Source of the DNA: Pararhizobium gei
GTDB taxonomy: Bacteria > Pseudomonadota > Alphaproteobacteria > Rhizobiales > Rhizobiaceae
Assembly (NCBI RefSeq): GCF_029223885.1
Contig: NZ_CP119409.1
Coordinates: forward strand, 3,002,001 to 3,066,000
Direction of reading: 5' to 3'
Length of the DNA: 64,000 bases
Part shown: in pieces, positions 54,864 to 63,910 of the stretch
Position numbering within the stretch: position 1 is the first letter of the stretch
Layout of the letters: each line of letters opens with the position of its first letter
Notes under the pieces: model-generated
Seen by the model: the letters and a program-made list of their open reading frames with translations, nothing else
Databases searched by the model: none
What the model was told of the DNA's origin: nothing
Position numbers and translations under genes: made by a program

Positions 54864-57667
54864 GTTTCCTGCCCTTCATCTTTGCCAATCCCCTGATACT
54901 GGCGGCGCTGGTCGCCCTTCCCGCGATCTGGTGGTTGCTGCGCATGACGCCGCCCAAGCCGGTCGTCGAGGTCTTTCCGCCGTTGCGCATTTTGGCCGGC
55001 GTGCTGAAAAGAGAGGAAACGCCATCGAAAAGTCCGTGGTGGCTGACGCTGCTGCGCATGCTCATGGCCGCCGCCATCATCCTGGCGATCGCCGAACCGG
55101 TCGTGAACCCCCGCTCCAACACACTGGCCGGCAACGGCCCCTTGGCTTTGGTCATCGACAACAGCTGGGCGACCGCGACCGATTGGGAGCGCCGGGTCGA
55201 GACCGCGGAGGCCATGATCACAGACGCGGAAGCGAAGGACTTGCCCGTCGCCATTGTTTTCACTGCCGACACCGAACACAACGCCGTTCCGGCATCGGCA
55301 GCGGCGGCGCGCAACCGTCTGGCGGCGGCCGCCCCGCAGCCGCTGCAACCCGATCGCATGGCGGCGGTTGACGCGCTTAGGGCAGCACTTGACGGGACGG
55401 CGCCCGGCACACTCGCCTTCCTGTCGGACGGCATGGAAACCGGCGACCGGGAGGTTATGAACGCGCTTGCTTCTCTCGCCCCGGCCAGTTTCCGGCTGAT
55501 CGAGGGCGATGGCGAGCAGGCTGTCGCCATCACCGGTTCGGCCAATGACGCGGAGTCCATGGTGGTCACCGCGAGCCGCCTGACGACTGCCAATGCCCGG
55601 ACAATGCCGATCACCGCCTATGACACGCGCGGCAGGGCGATCGCCGAGGGATCGCTGGCCTTTCCGGCCGGCGAAGGGGTCGCCAAGGCGGCCCTCGCTG
55701 CTCCCTTCGAGTTGCGCAACGATTTCGCCCGCATCGGGATCGATGGCGTATCCACCGCCGGTGGCACGTTCCTGCTCGACGACGGCTTCCGCCGCCGCCG
55801 CGTGGCTCTCTTGAGCGGCGAAGCCCGCGATCAGTCGCAACCCCTTCTGTCGCCTCTCTACTACATCAACCGGGCCTTGGCCCCCTATGCGGATCTTGTT
55901 CAGCCGACGGAATCGGATCTCGGCGTCGTCGTTCCAGAGCTTCTGGCGCAAAAGCCGTCCATGCTGATCATGGCCGATATCGGCCGGCTGCCCGACGAGA
56001 CCTACGCGCCGCTGACCAGATGGATCGAAAACGGCGGCACGTTGATCCGCTTTGCCGGGCCGCGACTGGCCGCAGCGCCTGCCGACGACCCTCTTGTGCC
56101 GGTTACGCTGCGCCAGGGCGAGCGCGCGCTCGGTGGCGCGCTCTCCTGGTCCGAACCGCAGCCGCTCGCAGACTATCCGGCGCTCAGCCCTTTTGCCGGT
56201 ATGCCCCGGCCTGAAGGCATCCTCGTCAAGCGGCAGGTTCTGGCCGAGCCGACGGCAGACCTTTCGTCACGCACCTGGGCAAGCCTTGCAGACGGTACGC
56301 CGCTCGTCACGACAAAGACACAAGGCGCCGGACGCATCATCCTGTTTCACGTCAGCGCCGAGGCGACCTGGTCGAACCTGCCGATATCAGGCGATTTCGT
56401 CGAGATGCTGCGTCGAAGCGTACAACTGTCGCGAAGCGGCGGCGTGGGCGGCGATGCGGCCGCTGCAGCCAGTGCGCTCGCACCGTACCGCCTGTTGAAT
56501 GCCGATGGCGTGCTCGTCAGCGAAACCGGCAAGGCGAGGCCCCTTGACGCCGCGCCCGGCAAAACACCCGTCTCCAGCGCTGAAAACCCACCCGGTCTTT
56601 ACGGCTCCGAAGAAGGCTTTACCGCACTGAACCTCCTGCCCAGCGATACCAGCTTGAAAGCCATCGATGCGACCGGCCTTGCCATCCCCTACACGACCGA
56701 AGCGCTGATTGGGGCCGAGGCTTGGTCCCTGCGCCCGGCCTTGTTCACCGCGGCTCTCCTTCTTTTGCTGATCGATTCCGCTATCGTGCTGTTCATGGGT
56801 GGCGCTTTCACGCTTTTAAGACGACCTGCCGTCGCCGCCATCCTTCTCGCAATCGCGGCATCAGCGCTGCTTGTCTCGCCGGGCCAATCGCTCGCCGACG
56901 ATAGCAAATCCGGCGACGAACGGATTCTTGAACATCTGGACAAGACTCATCTTGCCTATGTCGTCACCGGCGAAACCGAGGTCGATCGTATCTCCGAACG
57001 CGGCCTTGCCGGCCTTACGGAATTTCTCACCTATCGCACCACGCTGGAGCCTGGCGCACCTGTAGGCCTCGACATCGCCGCAGATGAGCTGTCCTTCTAC
57101 TCGCTGATCTACTGGCCTATCTCCGCCAATGCGCCGATGCCGACGCCTCAGGCAATCAGCCGGATCGACGCCTATATGCGCGCCGGCGGTACGGTGTTGT
57201 TCGATACGCGCGACCAGTTCTCCGCGCTTGGCGCAGGCTCGAGCGACAGTCCGAACGCCGCGCGGCTTCAGGCGATCCTTGCTGACCTCGATATCCCGCC
57301 GCTCGAACCGGTGCCGACCGACAATGTGCTGACCAAGTCGTTCTACCTTTTGTCGAATTTCCCTGGTCGCTACAATGGCAGTCCGCTCTGGATCGAGGCG
57401 CAGCAGGACAGCAGCGAGCAACCGAGCGGCAGGCCGGCCCGCTCGGGCGACGGTGTTTCCCCGATCATGATCACCGGCAATGATTTTGCCGGAGCCTGGG
57501 CGATCGATACCGGCGGTGCCCCTCTGCTCCCGACCGTACCGCCAGATGAACAGCAGCGGGAATATGCCTATCGGTCCGGTGTCAACATCATGATGTATAT
57601 GCTGACCGGCAATTACAAGGCAGACCAGGTGCATATCCCGGCCCTTCTCGAAAGGCTCGGACAGTGA
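54860..57667 (+). CDS. BatA-like N-terminal and DUF4159 C-terminal membrane protein
   Basis: A 935-aa protein starting with GTG. The N-terminus has the BatA-type anchor (LPFIFANPLILAALVALPAI, WLTLLRMLMAAAIILAIAEP). A VWA-like domain then appears with a weak MIDAS (ALVIDNSWA). The centre is an extracytoplasmic region with a ThuA/amidotransferase-like segment (RWIENGGTLIRFAGPRLAAA). A second helix (LFTAALLLLLIDSAIVLFMG) is followed by the DUF4159 domain (LTEFLTYRTTLEPGAPVGLD, DAYMRAGGTVLFDTRDQF). It sits in the MoxR operon and is probably the large envelope partner of MoxR/DUF58. Confidence 0.9.
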   Translation: MSFLPFIFANPLILAALVALPAIWWLLRMTPPKPVVEVFPPLRILAGVLKREETPSKSPWWLTLLRMLMAAAIILAIAEPVVNPRSNTLAGNGPLALVIDNSWATATDWERRVETAEAMITDAEAKDLPVAIVFTADTEHNAVPASAAAARNRLAAAAPQPLQPDRMAAVDALRAALDGTAPGTLAFLSDGMETGDREVMNALASLAPASFRLIEGDGEQAVAITGSANDAESMVVTASRLTTANARTMPITAYDTRGRAIAEGSLAFPAGEGVAKAALAAPFELRNDFARIGIDGVSTAGGTFLLDDGFRRRRVALLSGEARDQSQPLLSPLYYINRALAPYADLVQPTESDLGVVVPELLAQKPSMLIMADIGRLPDETYAPLTRWIENGGTLIRFAGPRLAAAPADDPLVPVTLRQGERALGGALSWSEPQPLADYPALSPFAGMPRPEGILVKRQVLAEPTADLSSRTWASLADGTPLVTTKTQGAGRIILFHVSAEATWSNLPISGDFVEMLRRSVQLSRSGGVGGDAAAAASALAPYRLLNADGVLVSETGKARPLDAAPGKTPVSSAENPPGLYGSEEGFTALNLLPSDTSLKAIDATGLAIPYTTEALIGAEAWSLRPALFTAALLLLLIDSAIVLFMGGAFTLLRRPAVAAILLAIAASALLVSPGQSLADDSKSGDERILEHLDKTHLAYVVTGETEVDRISERGLAGLTEFLTYRTTLEPGAPVGLDIAADELSFYSLIYWPISANAPMPTPQAISRIDAYMRAGGTVLFDTRDQFSALGAGSSDSPNAARLQAILADLDIPPLEPVPTDNVLTKSFYLLSNFPGRYNGSPLWIEAQQDSSEQPSGRPARSGDGVSPIMITGNDFAGAWAIDTGGAPLLPTVPPDEQQREYAYRSGVNIMMYMLTGNYKADQVHIPALLERLGQ

Positions 57668-57677
57668 GGAAAAGCGG

Positions 57678-59747
57678 ATGACAATCGATTTCTCGCCGCT
57701 CCTTCCCTGGCCCGCCATCGCAGCGCTTGCGCTTGCTGCCGCTCTTCTCTCGGCACTCGGCTTCTGGTGCGGTATTCGCGGCGCCGTGTTCCGCACGGCG
57801 GCGCTTGCAGCTCTCGTGCTGGCGATCGCCAATCCCGTTTTCTATCAGGAAGAGCGCGAACCCCTGTCCACTATCGTCGGCGTAGTCGTTGACCGCAGCC
57901 AAAGCCAGGACAATGCCGGTCGCCGCGAGATGACGGACCAGGCGCTTGCGACGCTCAAGGAGCGGCTTGCAAGGTTCCCGCAGATTGAAGCCCGGATCGT
58001 CGAAGCCGCCGACGACGAAGATACCGAAACACCCTCGACCAAGCTCTTTACGGCGCTGAGAACGGCGCTCGCGGATGTTCCGCCCGCCCGCGTCGGCGGC
58101 GCGATCTTCATAACCGACGGCCAGATTCACGACGTGCCCGACGTCAACCAGCCGCTCGGCTTCGATGCGCCCGTGCACGGGCTGATCACCGGCAAGCCTG
58201 ACGAATTCGACCGGCGCATCGAAATCGTCAGCGGCCCGCGTTTTGGCATCGTCGGCGAAGAGCAGAAAATCTCGTTTCGCATTGCCGATGACGGTGCATC
58301 GCCGGGCGGAACGGCAGAAGTCTCGATTAGCCTCAACGGCAACGAGATCGCCCGCGAGATAGCGGAGCCCGGTACCGACGTTCCCTTTGCCTTCACGGTG
58401 CCGCGCGGCGGCAACAATATCCTCGAATTCGCGGTTGCACCCGTGCCCGGCGAAGTGACGCAGGCGAACAACCGCGCAGTCCACGTTATCGACGGCATCC
58501 GCGAGAACTTGCGCGTCCTCCTGGTCTCCGGCGAACCGCATTCCGGCGAGCGCGCCTGGCGCAACCTCCTGAAATCCGACGCCGCCGTCGATCTCGTGCA
58601 TTTCACCATCCTGCGCCCACCGGAAAAACAGGATGGAACGCCGATCAATGAACTGTCGCTGATCGCTTTTCCGACTCGCGAGCTGTTCGTCGAGAAGATC
58701 CAGGAATTCGACCTGATCATCTTCGACCGCTACCAGCACCGCGGCGTGCTGCCGATCCTCTACTATGACAATATCGCCCAATATGTCGAAAACGGCGGTG
58801 CGCTTCTGATTGCCGCCGGCCCGGAGCATGCTGGTGACGATTCGATCGCGACCACGCCGCTTTCCGCCGTCTTGCCGGCGACGCCGACGGGCTTCATGAC
58901 CGAAAAGGCCTTCTATCCCCGTCTGTCGGACGAGGGAAAAAAGCACCCGGTGACCCGTGGCCTTCAGGGCGCGACCAGCGAGCCACCGCAATGGGGGCGC
59001 TGGTTCCGGACGGTCGATGTCGATCCGCCGCTCGGTCAGACGGTCATGCAGGCGGCGGATGGCAAGCCGCTCCTCGTGCTCAATCGCGTCGGCAAAGGCC
59101 GGGTCGCCATGCTGCTTTCGGACCAGGGCTGGCTTTGGGCTCGCGGCTTTGAAGGCGGCGGCCCGAGCGTGTCGCTCTACCGCCGCACAGCCCACTGGCT
59201 GATGCAGGAACCGGCGCTGGAAGAAGAAGCGCTCACTGCCCATGCGCGCGGCCGCACGCTGGAAATCGCCCGTCAGACGATCGCCGGCGATCCTGGAGAA
59301 GCGACGCTGACTTATCCTTCGGGCAAGACGGAAAGGGTTGCCCTGACGGAAGGCGAGCCCGGCCTCTACAAAGCAAGCCTGCGCACGACCGAGACGGGTC
59401 TTTTTGACATCGCCAATGGAGACCTGAACACGCTGGTCCATATCGGCAGCGTTGACGCACCGGAGTTCAAGGCAACCATCTCGACCACGGAAACGCTCGA
59501 CCCCTGGGCCGAAAAGACCAAGGGACTTGTGCGACGGCTCGCCTCGGCCGAGGGACCCGTGGACTTGCCGGCGCTTCTGCCCGTTCGCGGCGCTGTCCGC
59601 GTCGCGGATGATCAGCGCCTGTCACTGCGTCTGACGGACGAAACCGTGCTGAAGGGCATCAACTCGCTACCGCTCTTTGCTGGCTTCCTCGGCCTGGCCG
59701 CCCTGCTGTTCGTTCTCTCGGCAACCTGGCACCGCGAGGGACGCTAA
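57678..59747 (+). CDS. Membrane protein with VWA MIDAS and ThuA/amidotransferase-like domains
   Basis: A 689-aa protein. Two N-terminal helices (PWPAIAALALAAALLSALGF and TAALAALVLAIANPVF) precede a VWA-type MIDAS (IVGVVVDRSQSQDNAGR) with D-R-S-Q-S. A beta-sandwich region and a Rossmann-like amidotransferase segment follow (LIIFDRYQHRGVLPILYYDN, IAQYVENGGALLIAAGPEHA). It ends in a single helix (LPLFAGFLGLAALLFVLSAT). It starts 10 bp after the DUF4159 gene. The MIDAS here is intact whereas that in the preceding gene is weak, so the two may form a pair. Confidence 0.9.
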   Translation: MTIDFSPLLPWPAIAALALAAALLSALGFWCGIRGAVFRTAALAALVLAIANPVFYQEEREPLSTIVGVVVDRSQSQDNAGRREMTDQALATLKERLARFPQIEARIVEAADDEDTETPSTKLFTALRTALADVPPARVGGAIFITDGQIHDVPDVNQPLGFDAPVHGLITGKPDEFDRRIEIVSGPRFGIVGEEQKISFRIADDGASPGGTAEVSISLNGNEIAREIAEPGTDVPFAFTVPRGGNNILEFAVAPVPGEVTQANNRAVHVIDGIRENLRVLLVSGEPHSGERAWRNLLKSDAAVDLVHFTILRPPEKQDGTPINELSLIAFPTRELFVEKIQEFDLIIFDRYQHRGVLPILYYDNIAQYVENGGALLIAAGPEHAGDDSIATTPLSAVLPATPTGFMTEKAFYPRLSDEGKKHPVTRGLQGATSEPPQWGRWFRTVDVDPPLGQTVMQAADGKPLLVLNRVGKGRVAMLLSDQGWLWARGFEGGGPSVSLYRRTAHWLMQEPALEEEALTAHARGRTLEIARQTIAGDPGEATLTYPSGKTERVALTEGEPGLYKASLRTTETGLFDIANGDLNTLVHIGSVDAPEFKATISTTETLDPWAEKTKGLVRRLASAEGPVDLPALLPVRGAVRVADDQRLSLRLTDETVLKGINSLPLFAGFLGLAALLFVLSATWHREGR

Positions 59748-60319
59748 AGCTTTATACGGGCGACAGGCAAGATAGCTTGACTTGCCCGATGATCGGAGAC
59801 GTCGCGCCAGCCAATATCGCCGATCAACCGCGCATGGACGTCAGCCGCCATGGGCGCGACGAGAATTCGCTGGGGATCGACAGGGCCGGGAAAATTCAAC
59901 GCGGCATAGGCAACTTTTTCGAAGCCGAGCGGCTGGTAATACGGCGGATCGCCGACGAGGATCACCGCTTCGGAGCCGCTGCGACGCGCGGCATCGACGG
60001 CAATCCGAACCAGTTCTCGGCCAATGCCGCGGTTCTTGTGCGACGGGCGCACGGCAAGCGGCCCGAGCAGATGTCCCTTGACCGTGCCGGCAAGCACAGG
60101 CGTCATCCTGACGGAAGCGATCGTCTCACCGTCATCGGCGCAGACGAACGACAACGACAGGTCATGCGTTCCCTGCTCCCGGATACGCGCGGCGGCGCGG
60201 GCGAAACGACCGGGACCGAAAGCTTCTTCATTGATGACTTCGATGGCTGCGTCATGGGACGCGTCTTCCGTGAGGTAGACGAGATCGTGCTTTTTCATAA
60301 ACATCAGAAAACCGTGCAT
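59744..60319 (-). CDS. GNAT-family N-acetyltransferase
   Basis: A 191-aa protein. The GNAT core has SFVCADDGETIASVRMTPVL, the acetyl-CoA loop GPLAVRPSHKNRGIGRELVR, and a C-terminal region LVGDPPYYQPLGFEKVAYAA. The pattern matches YhbS-type acetyltransferases of unknown substrate. It overlaps the end of the preceding MoxR-operon gene by four bases on the opposite strand. Start choice is uncertain (60319, 60304 or 60298); none has a clear SD. Confidence 0.87.
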   Translation of the reverse strand: MHGFLMFMKKHDLVYLTEDASHDAAIEVINEEAFGPGRFARAAARIREQGTHDLSLSFVCADDGETIASVRMTPVLAGTVKGHLLGPLAVRPSHKNRGIGRELVRIAVDAARRSGSEAVILVGDPPYYQPLGFEKVAYAALNFPGPVDPQRILVAPMAADVHARLIGDIGWRDVSDHRASQAILPVARIKL

Positions 60320-60572
60320 GCGAGGACGTGGGGACAGAACGACGCCTGAAAGGGCGTTTTCAACATCAGCGTCGTCGTGGGCTTCCTGGCAGAAACATCA
60401 GATCGAAATCCGTTCGCGTGAAAAAGACTGGAAGGCCGATAGCAGAATTCGCGGCCCGGTCAAAGCCTAAAACGCAGTGTTCAGCATTTGCGGCCTGTAT
60501 GCCCCGGCATTTACCGCTATCTATCATTCTACAAAACGATACATCGCGACACGGCGCTTCAGGAGAAAATCG

Positions 60573-61556
60573 ATGGGCATGCTGGTTCACGGCGTCTGGC
60601 ACGACGTCTGGTACGACACGAAGGAAACCAAGGGCCATTTCAAGCGGGCGGCATCGCAATTCCGCAACTGGATAACGGCCGACGGAACAGCCGGCCCCTC
60701 TGGCGAGGGAGGGTTCAAGGCCGAGGCGGGCCGGTATCATCTCTACGTGTCCCTTGCCTGTCCCTGGGCGCATCGGACGCTGATCTTCCGCACGCTGAAA
60801 AAGCTGGACGACCTCATCACGGTATCGATCGTCGATCCTCTGATGCTGTCCAAGGGATGGGAGTTCAAGAACGAGAACGGCGGCACTGTCGATCATCTGT
60901 TCGGTTCGGAAGCGCTTTGGCAGGTTTATGTCAAAGCCGATCCGTCTTATTCCGGCCGCGTAACGGTGCCGGTCCTCTGGGACAAGGTGCAGAACCGGAT
61001 GGTTTCAAACGAATCCTCCGAAATCATCCGCATGTTCAATTCCGCTTTCGACGCTCTGACCGGCTCGACAGACGATTTTTATCCACAGGACCTGCGCGGC
61101 GAGATCGATGGTCTGAACGAGCGTATCTATGACACGGTCAACAACGGCGTTTACAAAGCGGGCTTCGCCACCACGCAGGATGCCTATGAAGAGAATGTCG
61201 TGCCACTCTTTGCGACGCTGGATGCTTTGGAAGAGCGGCTAACGACACGCCGGTATCTGACCGGCCCCCAGATCACGGAAGCGGATTGGCGGCTGTTTAC
61301 AACGCTGGTGCGTTTCGATCCGGTCTATGTCGGCCATTTCAAATGCAATATCCGCCGCATCGCCGACTACCCGAACCTGCAGGCCTATCTGCAGGATCTC
61401 TACCAGGTGCCTGGCGTCTCGGACACGGTCAATCTCGATCATATCAAACAGCATTACTACCGGAGCCACACGACCATCAATCCGACGGGCGTCGTTCCAG
61501 TGGGCCCGCAGCTGACGCTCGACGCAGCGCACGGGCGCGAAGTTCTATCCGCCTGA
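60573..61556 (+). CDS. Glutathionyl-hydroquinone reductase (YqjG/PcpF/ECM4 type GST)
   Basis: A 327-aa xi-class glutathione transferase starting MGMLVHGVWHDVWYDTKETK. The catalytic Cys is in YVSLACPWAHRTLIFRTLKK (motif C-P-W-A), the glutathione-binding region is VPVLWDKVQNRMVSNESSEI, and the C-terminal helical domain includes ADWRLFTTLVRFDPVYVGHF. It reduces glutathionyl-hydroquinones to hydroquinones. AGGAGAAAATCG lies before ATG 60573, and the longer frame has no support. It converges with the NUDIX gene, with 2 bp between stops. Confidence 0.94.
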   Translation: MGMLVHGVWHDVWYDTKETKGHFKRAASQFRNWITADGTAGPSGEGGFKAEAGRYHLYVSLACPWAHRTLIFRTLKKLDDLITVSIVDPLMLSKGWEFKNENGGTVDHLFGSEALWQVYVKADPSYSGRVTVPVLWDKVQNRMVSNESSEIIRMFNSAFDALTGSTDDFYPQDLRGEIDGLNERIYDTVNNGVYKAGFATTQDAYEENVVPLFATLDALEERLTTRRYLTGPQITEADWRLFTTLVRFDPVYVGHFKCNIRRIADYPNLQAYLQDLYQVPGVSDTVNLDHIKQHYYRSHTTINPTGVVPVGPQLTLDAAHGREVLSA

Positions 61557-61558
61557 TT

Positions 61559-62080
61559 CTACCAGATATCGGCTGGTGGAGTTCCTCCCGATAGCTCCGC
61601 AAGACGCCGGCGTGTTGCCGGCGTCGTCGCTTCCGGAAGCGCATCGAGCGCGAAGAAGCCTGCCTCCAGAATTTCCCGGTCTGGCAACCGCGGCTCTGTC
61701 TGCCGAACCTCCTGGCATCGGTAGAACAGCACATGGTCGCGTTTGCTCGTCCGCTTGTTGAAATAGACATGGAAAAGCGCCGGCGCTTCGGTCAAGTGCA
61801 GATTACCCTCCTCCCGCAATTCCTTGACGAGCGCGTCGAAGGCGGTTTCATTCCGCTCTATGCCGCCACCCGGCATATGCCAGCCCGGCACATAGGAATG
61901 GCGCACGAGGAAAATGCGGCCCGCGCTGTCGAAACAGGCAGCGCGAACTCCGAGCGTCATACCCCTCGCAAAGCTGAAATAGCCATGAATCAAACGGGTG
62001 ACGAGACGCGTTTTCCAGCTGCGCATTTCCGGTGGTCGATCCGTCGCATTGCTCCGGCCTCGTTCGTTTTGCTCTGACAA
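61559..62080 (-). CDS. NUDIX hydrolase
   Basis: A 173-aa protein. The NUDIX box is GGGIERNETAFDALVKELRE then EGN, matching G-x5-E-x7-[RK]-E-x2-E-E, with Lys in place of Arg. The N-terminal half (VTRLIHGYFSFARGMTLGVR) and VPGWHMPGGGIE are typical of a rhizobial subgroup. The substrate is unknown. It converges with the hydroquinone reductase gene and diverges from the metallophosphoesterase gene with 55 bp between start codons. Confidence 0.88.
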   Translation of the reverse strand: MSEQNERGRSNATDRPPEMRSWKTRLVTRLIHGYFSFARGMTLGVRAACFDSAGRIFLVRHSYVPGWHMPGGGIERNETAFDALVKELREEGNLHLTEAPALFHVYFNKRTSKRDHVLFYRCQEVRQTEPRLPDREILEAGFFALDALPEATTPATRRRLAELSGGTPPADIW

Positions 62081-62135
62081 GGATAAATTGCTCCGATTGA
62101 TTCCCCTTTTTCGGAATATGCGCTAGGTACCCCTC

Positions 62136-63038
62136 ATGTTCAAACTTGCCCATATATCCGACATTCATCTCGGCCCGCTTCCCGACCTGTCCTTTCGCGA
62201 ACTCGTGTCGAAGCGCATCACTGGCTTCGTCAACTGGCACCGCAACCGCCGCAACCATATGGTCGGCGACACGCTGAACCTCCTGATGGACGAGATCGAG
62301 CGCATCGGTCCCGACCATCTCGCGATAACCGGCGACCTGGTCAATCTCGCCTCGTCGCGCGAAATCGAAATCATGACGGAATGGCTGAAGGAGGCGGGCG
62401 AGCCTCAGAACATTTCCGTGGTTCCCGGAAATCACGATGCCTATGTTCCGGGTGCCTACGAGAAAACCACCAAGGCGTGGTACCCCTATATGCGCGGCGA
62501 AGGCAGCCCGGCAGACTGGGACGACGATTTTCACTGCTTCCCATATATGCGTATCCGCGGACCGGTGGCGCTCATCGGCTGCTCGACAGCCGTTGCGACG
62601 CCTCCCTTCGCGGCAAGCGGATATTTCGGCAGCCGCCAGGCACGCGAGACGGTCAACCTCCTGCGCGCCGCTGGCGAAGCGGGTTTGTTCCGTGTCGTCA
62701 TGATCCACCATCCACCGATCCGTGGTGCGGCGTCCATGCACAAGCGCATGCTCGGCATCCGCCGCTTTGGCGCCACCATCTCGGCGGGCGGCGCCGAGCT
62801 CGTTCTGCACGGCCACACCCATCTGAACACTGTGTATTCGCTGAAAGGCCAGATCAAACCGGTGCCCGTAGTCGGCATCGCGTCCGCCTCGCAGGGTCCG
62901 GGGGGAAAGAAACCACCGGCAGCCTTCAACCTGTTTTCAATCTCGGGCAATCCCGGTCAGTGGGAGCTCGTTCGCGAGCGGTTCGAACTGATGGGGGATG
63001 GAAAGACGGCGACGCTTGCGGAAATGACGCAGTTCTGA
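62136..63038 (+). CDS. Calcineurin-like metallophosphoesterase
   Basis: A 300-aa protein with a full metal site: D-I-H in HISDIHLGPLPD, GDLVN, GNHD in VVPGNHDAYV, HHPP in MIHHPPIRG, and HGHTH. This is the Ser/Thr phosphatase/nucleotidase fold. The residues fit the DR1281/CpdA-like group, but the sequence does not fix a substrate (3',5'-cyclic nucleotides or nucleotide-linked lipids are possible). It is divergent from the NUDIX gene and followed 141 bp later by the TPR protein. Confidence 0.93.
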   Translation: MFKLAHISDIHLGPLPDLSFRELVSKRITGFVNWHRNRRNHMVGDTLNLLMDEIERIGPDHLAITGDLVNLASSREIEIMTEWLKEAGEPQNISVVPGNHDAYVPGAYEKTTKAWYPYMRGEGSPADWDDDFHCFPYMRIRGPVALIGCSTAVATPPFAASGYFGSRQARETVNLLRAAGEAGLFRVVMIHHPPIRGAASMHKRMLGIRRFGATISAGGAELVLHGHTHLNTVYSLKGQIKPVPVVGIASASQGPGGKKPPAAFNLFSISGNPGQWELVRERFELMGDGKTATLAEMTQF

Positions 63039-63179
63039 TCGTCAATCCCTACTCGCCAAAACAACAAAACGGGGTATGCTTGATATGACCGGCCTCGGCC
63101 CTCCGTCATGGCAGGCTTGGGCCTGACGGTACGACCGGCAAGGCCCACTGCCCGCAACAGCGTCAATCAGGAGAGAACG

Positions 63180-63728
63180 ATGATTCACAGCAAGACCGCC
63201 CTGACCGCCCTCTATTGTCTCTCCATCGTTGGTTTCGGACAGGCCGCATGGGCTGCCGGCGAAGACACGTCCAATCCGCCGGAAAAGACCAAGACCTCGA
63301 CTGAATGCACCAGCGGTAAAGTCTGGGACGAGGCAAAAAAGGAATGCGTCGACGCCAAGAAGAGCGGACTCTCCGACGATATCCTGTTCAAGGCGGCACG
63401 CGAGCTGGCTTATGCCGGCCAGTTTGAAAACGCCCTGAAGGTTCTCGATGCCGTCGGCGACCAGTCGAGCGCCCGCGTTCTCAATTACCGCGGCTATGCC
63501 AACCGCAAGGCGGGACGCATGGAACTCGGCATGAGCTATTACCGGAAAGCACTTCAGGCCGACGAAAACTACATTCTCGCCCGCTCCTACATGGGGCAGG
63601 CGCTGGTCGAACAGGGTCAGATCGAGGAAGCCAGAGTACAGTTGGTCGAAATCCGCGATCGCGGCGGCGAAGACAGCTGGGCTTATCGGGCTCTTCTGGA
63701 GACGCTGGGCGGCGTGCGCCAATACTGA
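63180..63728 (+). CDS. Secreted TPR-repeat protein
   Basis: A 182-aa protein with a signal peptide (MIHSKTALTALYCLSIVGFG, cleavage after AWA). A short Cys-containing segment (TSTECTSGKVWDEAKKECVD) precedes two or three TPR-like helical pairs (ILFKAARELAYAGQFENALK, VLNYRGYANRKAGRMELG, ARSYMGQALVEQGQIEEA). It should bind partner proteins in the periplasm. AGGAGAGAACG lies before ATG 63180. It precedes the ECF sigma gene on the same strand, perhaps without direct functional link. Confidence 0.87.
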   Translation: MIHSKTALTALYCLSIVGFGQAAWAAGEDTSNPPEKTKTSTECTSGKVWDEAKKECVDAKKSGLSDDILFKAARELAYAGQFENALKVLDAVGDQSSARVLNYRGYANRKAGRMELGMSYYRKALQADENYILARSYMGQALVEQGQIEEARVQLVEIRDRGGEDSWAYRALLETLGGVRQY

Positions 63729-63735
63729 CGAGAGA

Positions 63736-63764
63736 GCCCGAGGCCTATCCTGCGGGCATCTTTC
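63736..63764 (+). terminator. Weak terminator after the TPR gene
   Basis: GCCCG and CGGGC form a 5-bp stem around a 12-base loop, followed by ATCTTTCTT. It starts 7 bp after the stop. The stem is short, so strength is doubtful. Confidence 0.4.
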
Positions 63765-63865
63765 TTGGAAAACGGTGTGGGGAACGTTTAAATAGTCACC
63801 GACGCGCGGCCTGCGGCTTGCGAACTGCGGGTCAAATGTTTCATATCAACCGGCATGTATATCGA

Positions 63866-63892
63866 CCCGGATGAATAAAGACCCCATCCGGG
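63866..63892 (+). promoter_or_regulatory. Perfect hairpin in the leader of the ECF sigma gene
   Basis: CCCGGATG (63866-63873) and CATCCGGG (63885-63892) form an 8-bp perfect stem ending 18 bases before the start codon and about ten before the SD (GGAAGAG). It may act as a leader structure controlling translation, or as a terminator for upstream transcription; ACGTTCTTT after it is a poor T-run. Confidence 0.5.
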
Positions 63893-63910
63893 ACGTTCTT
63901 TGGAAGAGCA

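Noticed and set aside
57588..59441. A 617-codon minus-strand frame opposite the VWA/amidotransferase gene
   Set aside because: Same reason: shadow of a coding gene with no domain and no SD.
63781..63803. GGAAC at 63781 as an EcfG promoter for the ECF sigma gene
   Set aside because: No CGTT or similar occurs 16-18 bases downstream.
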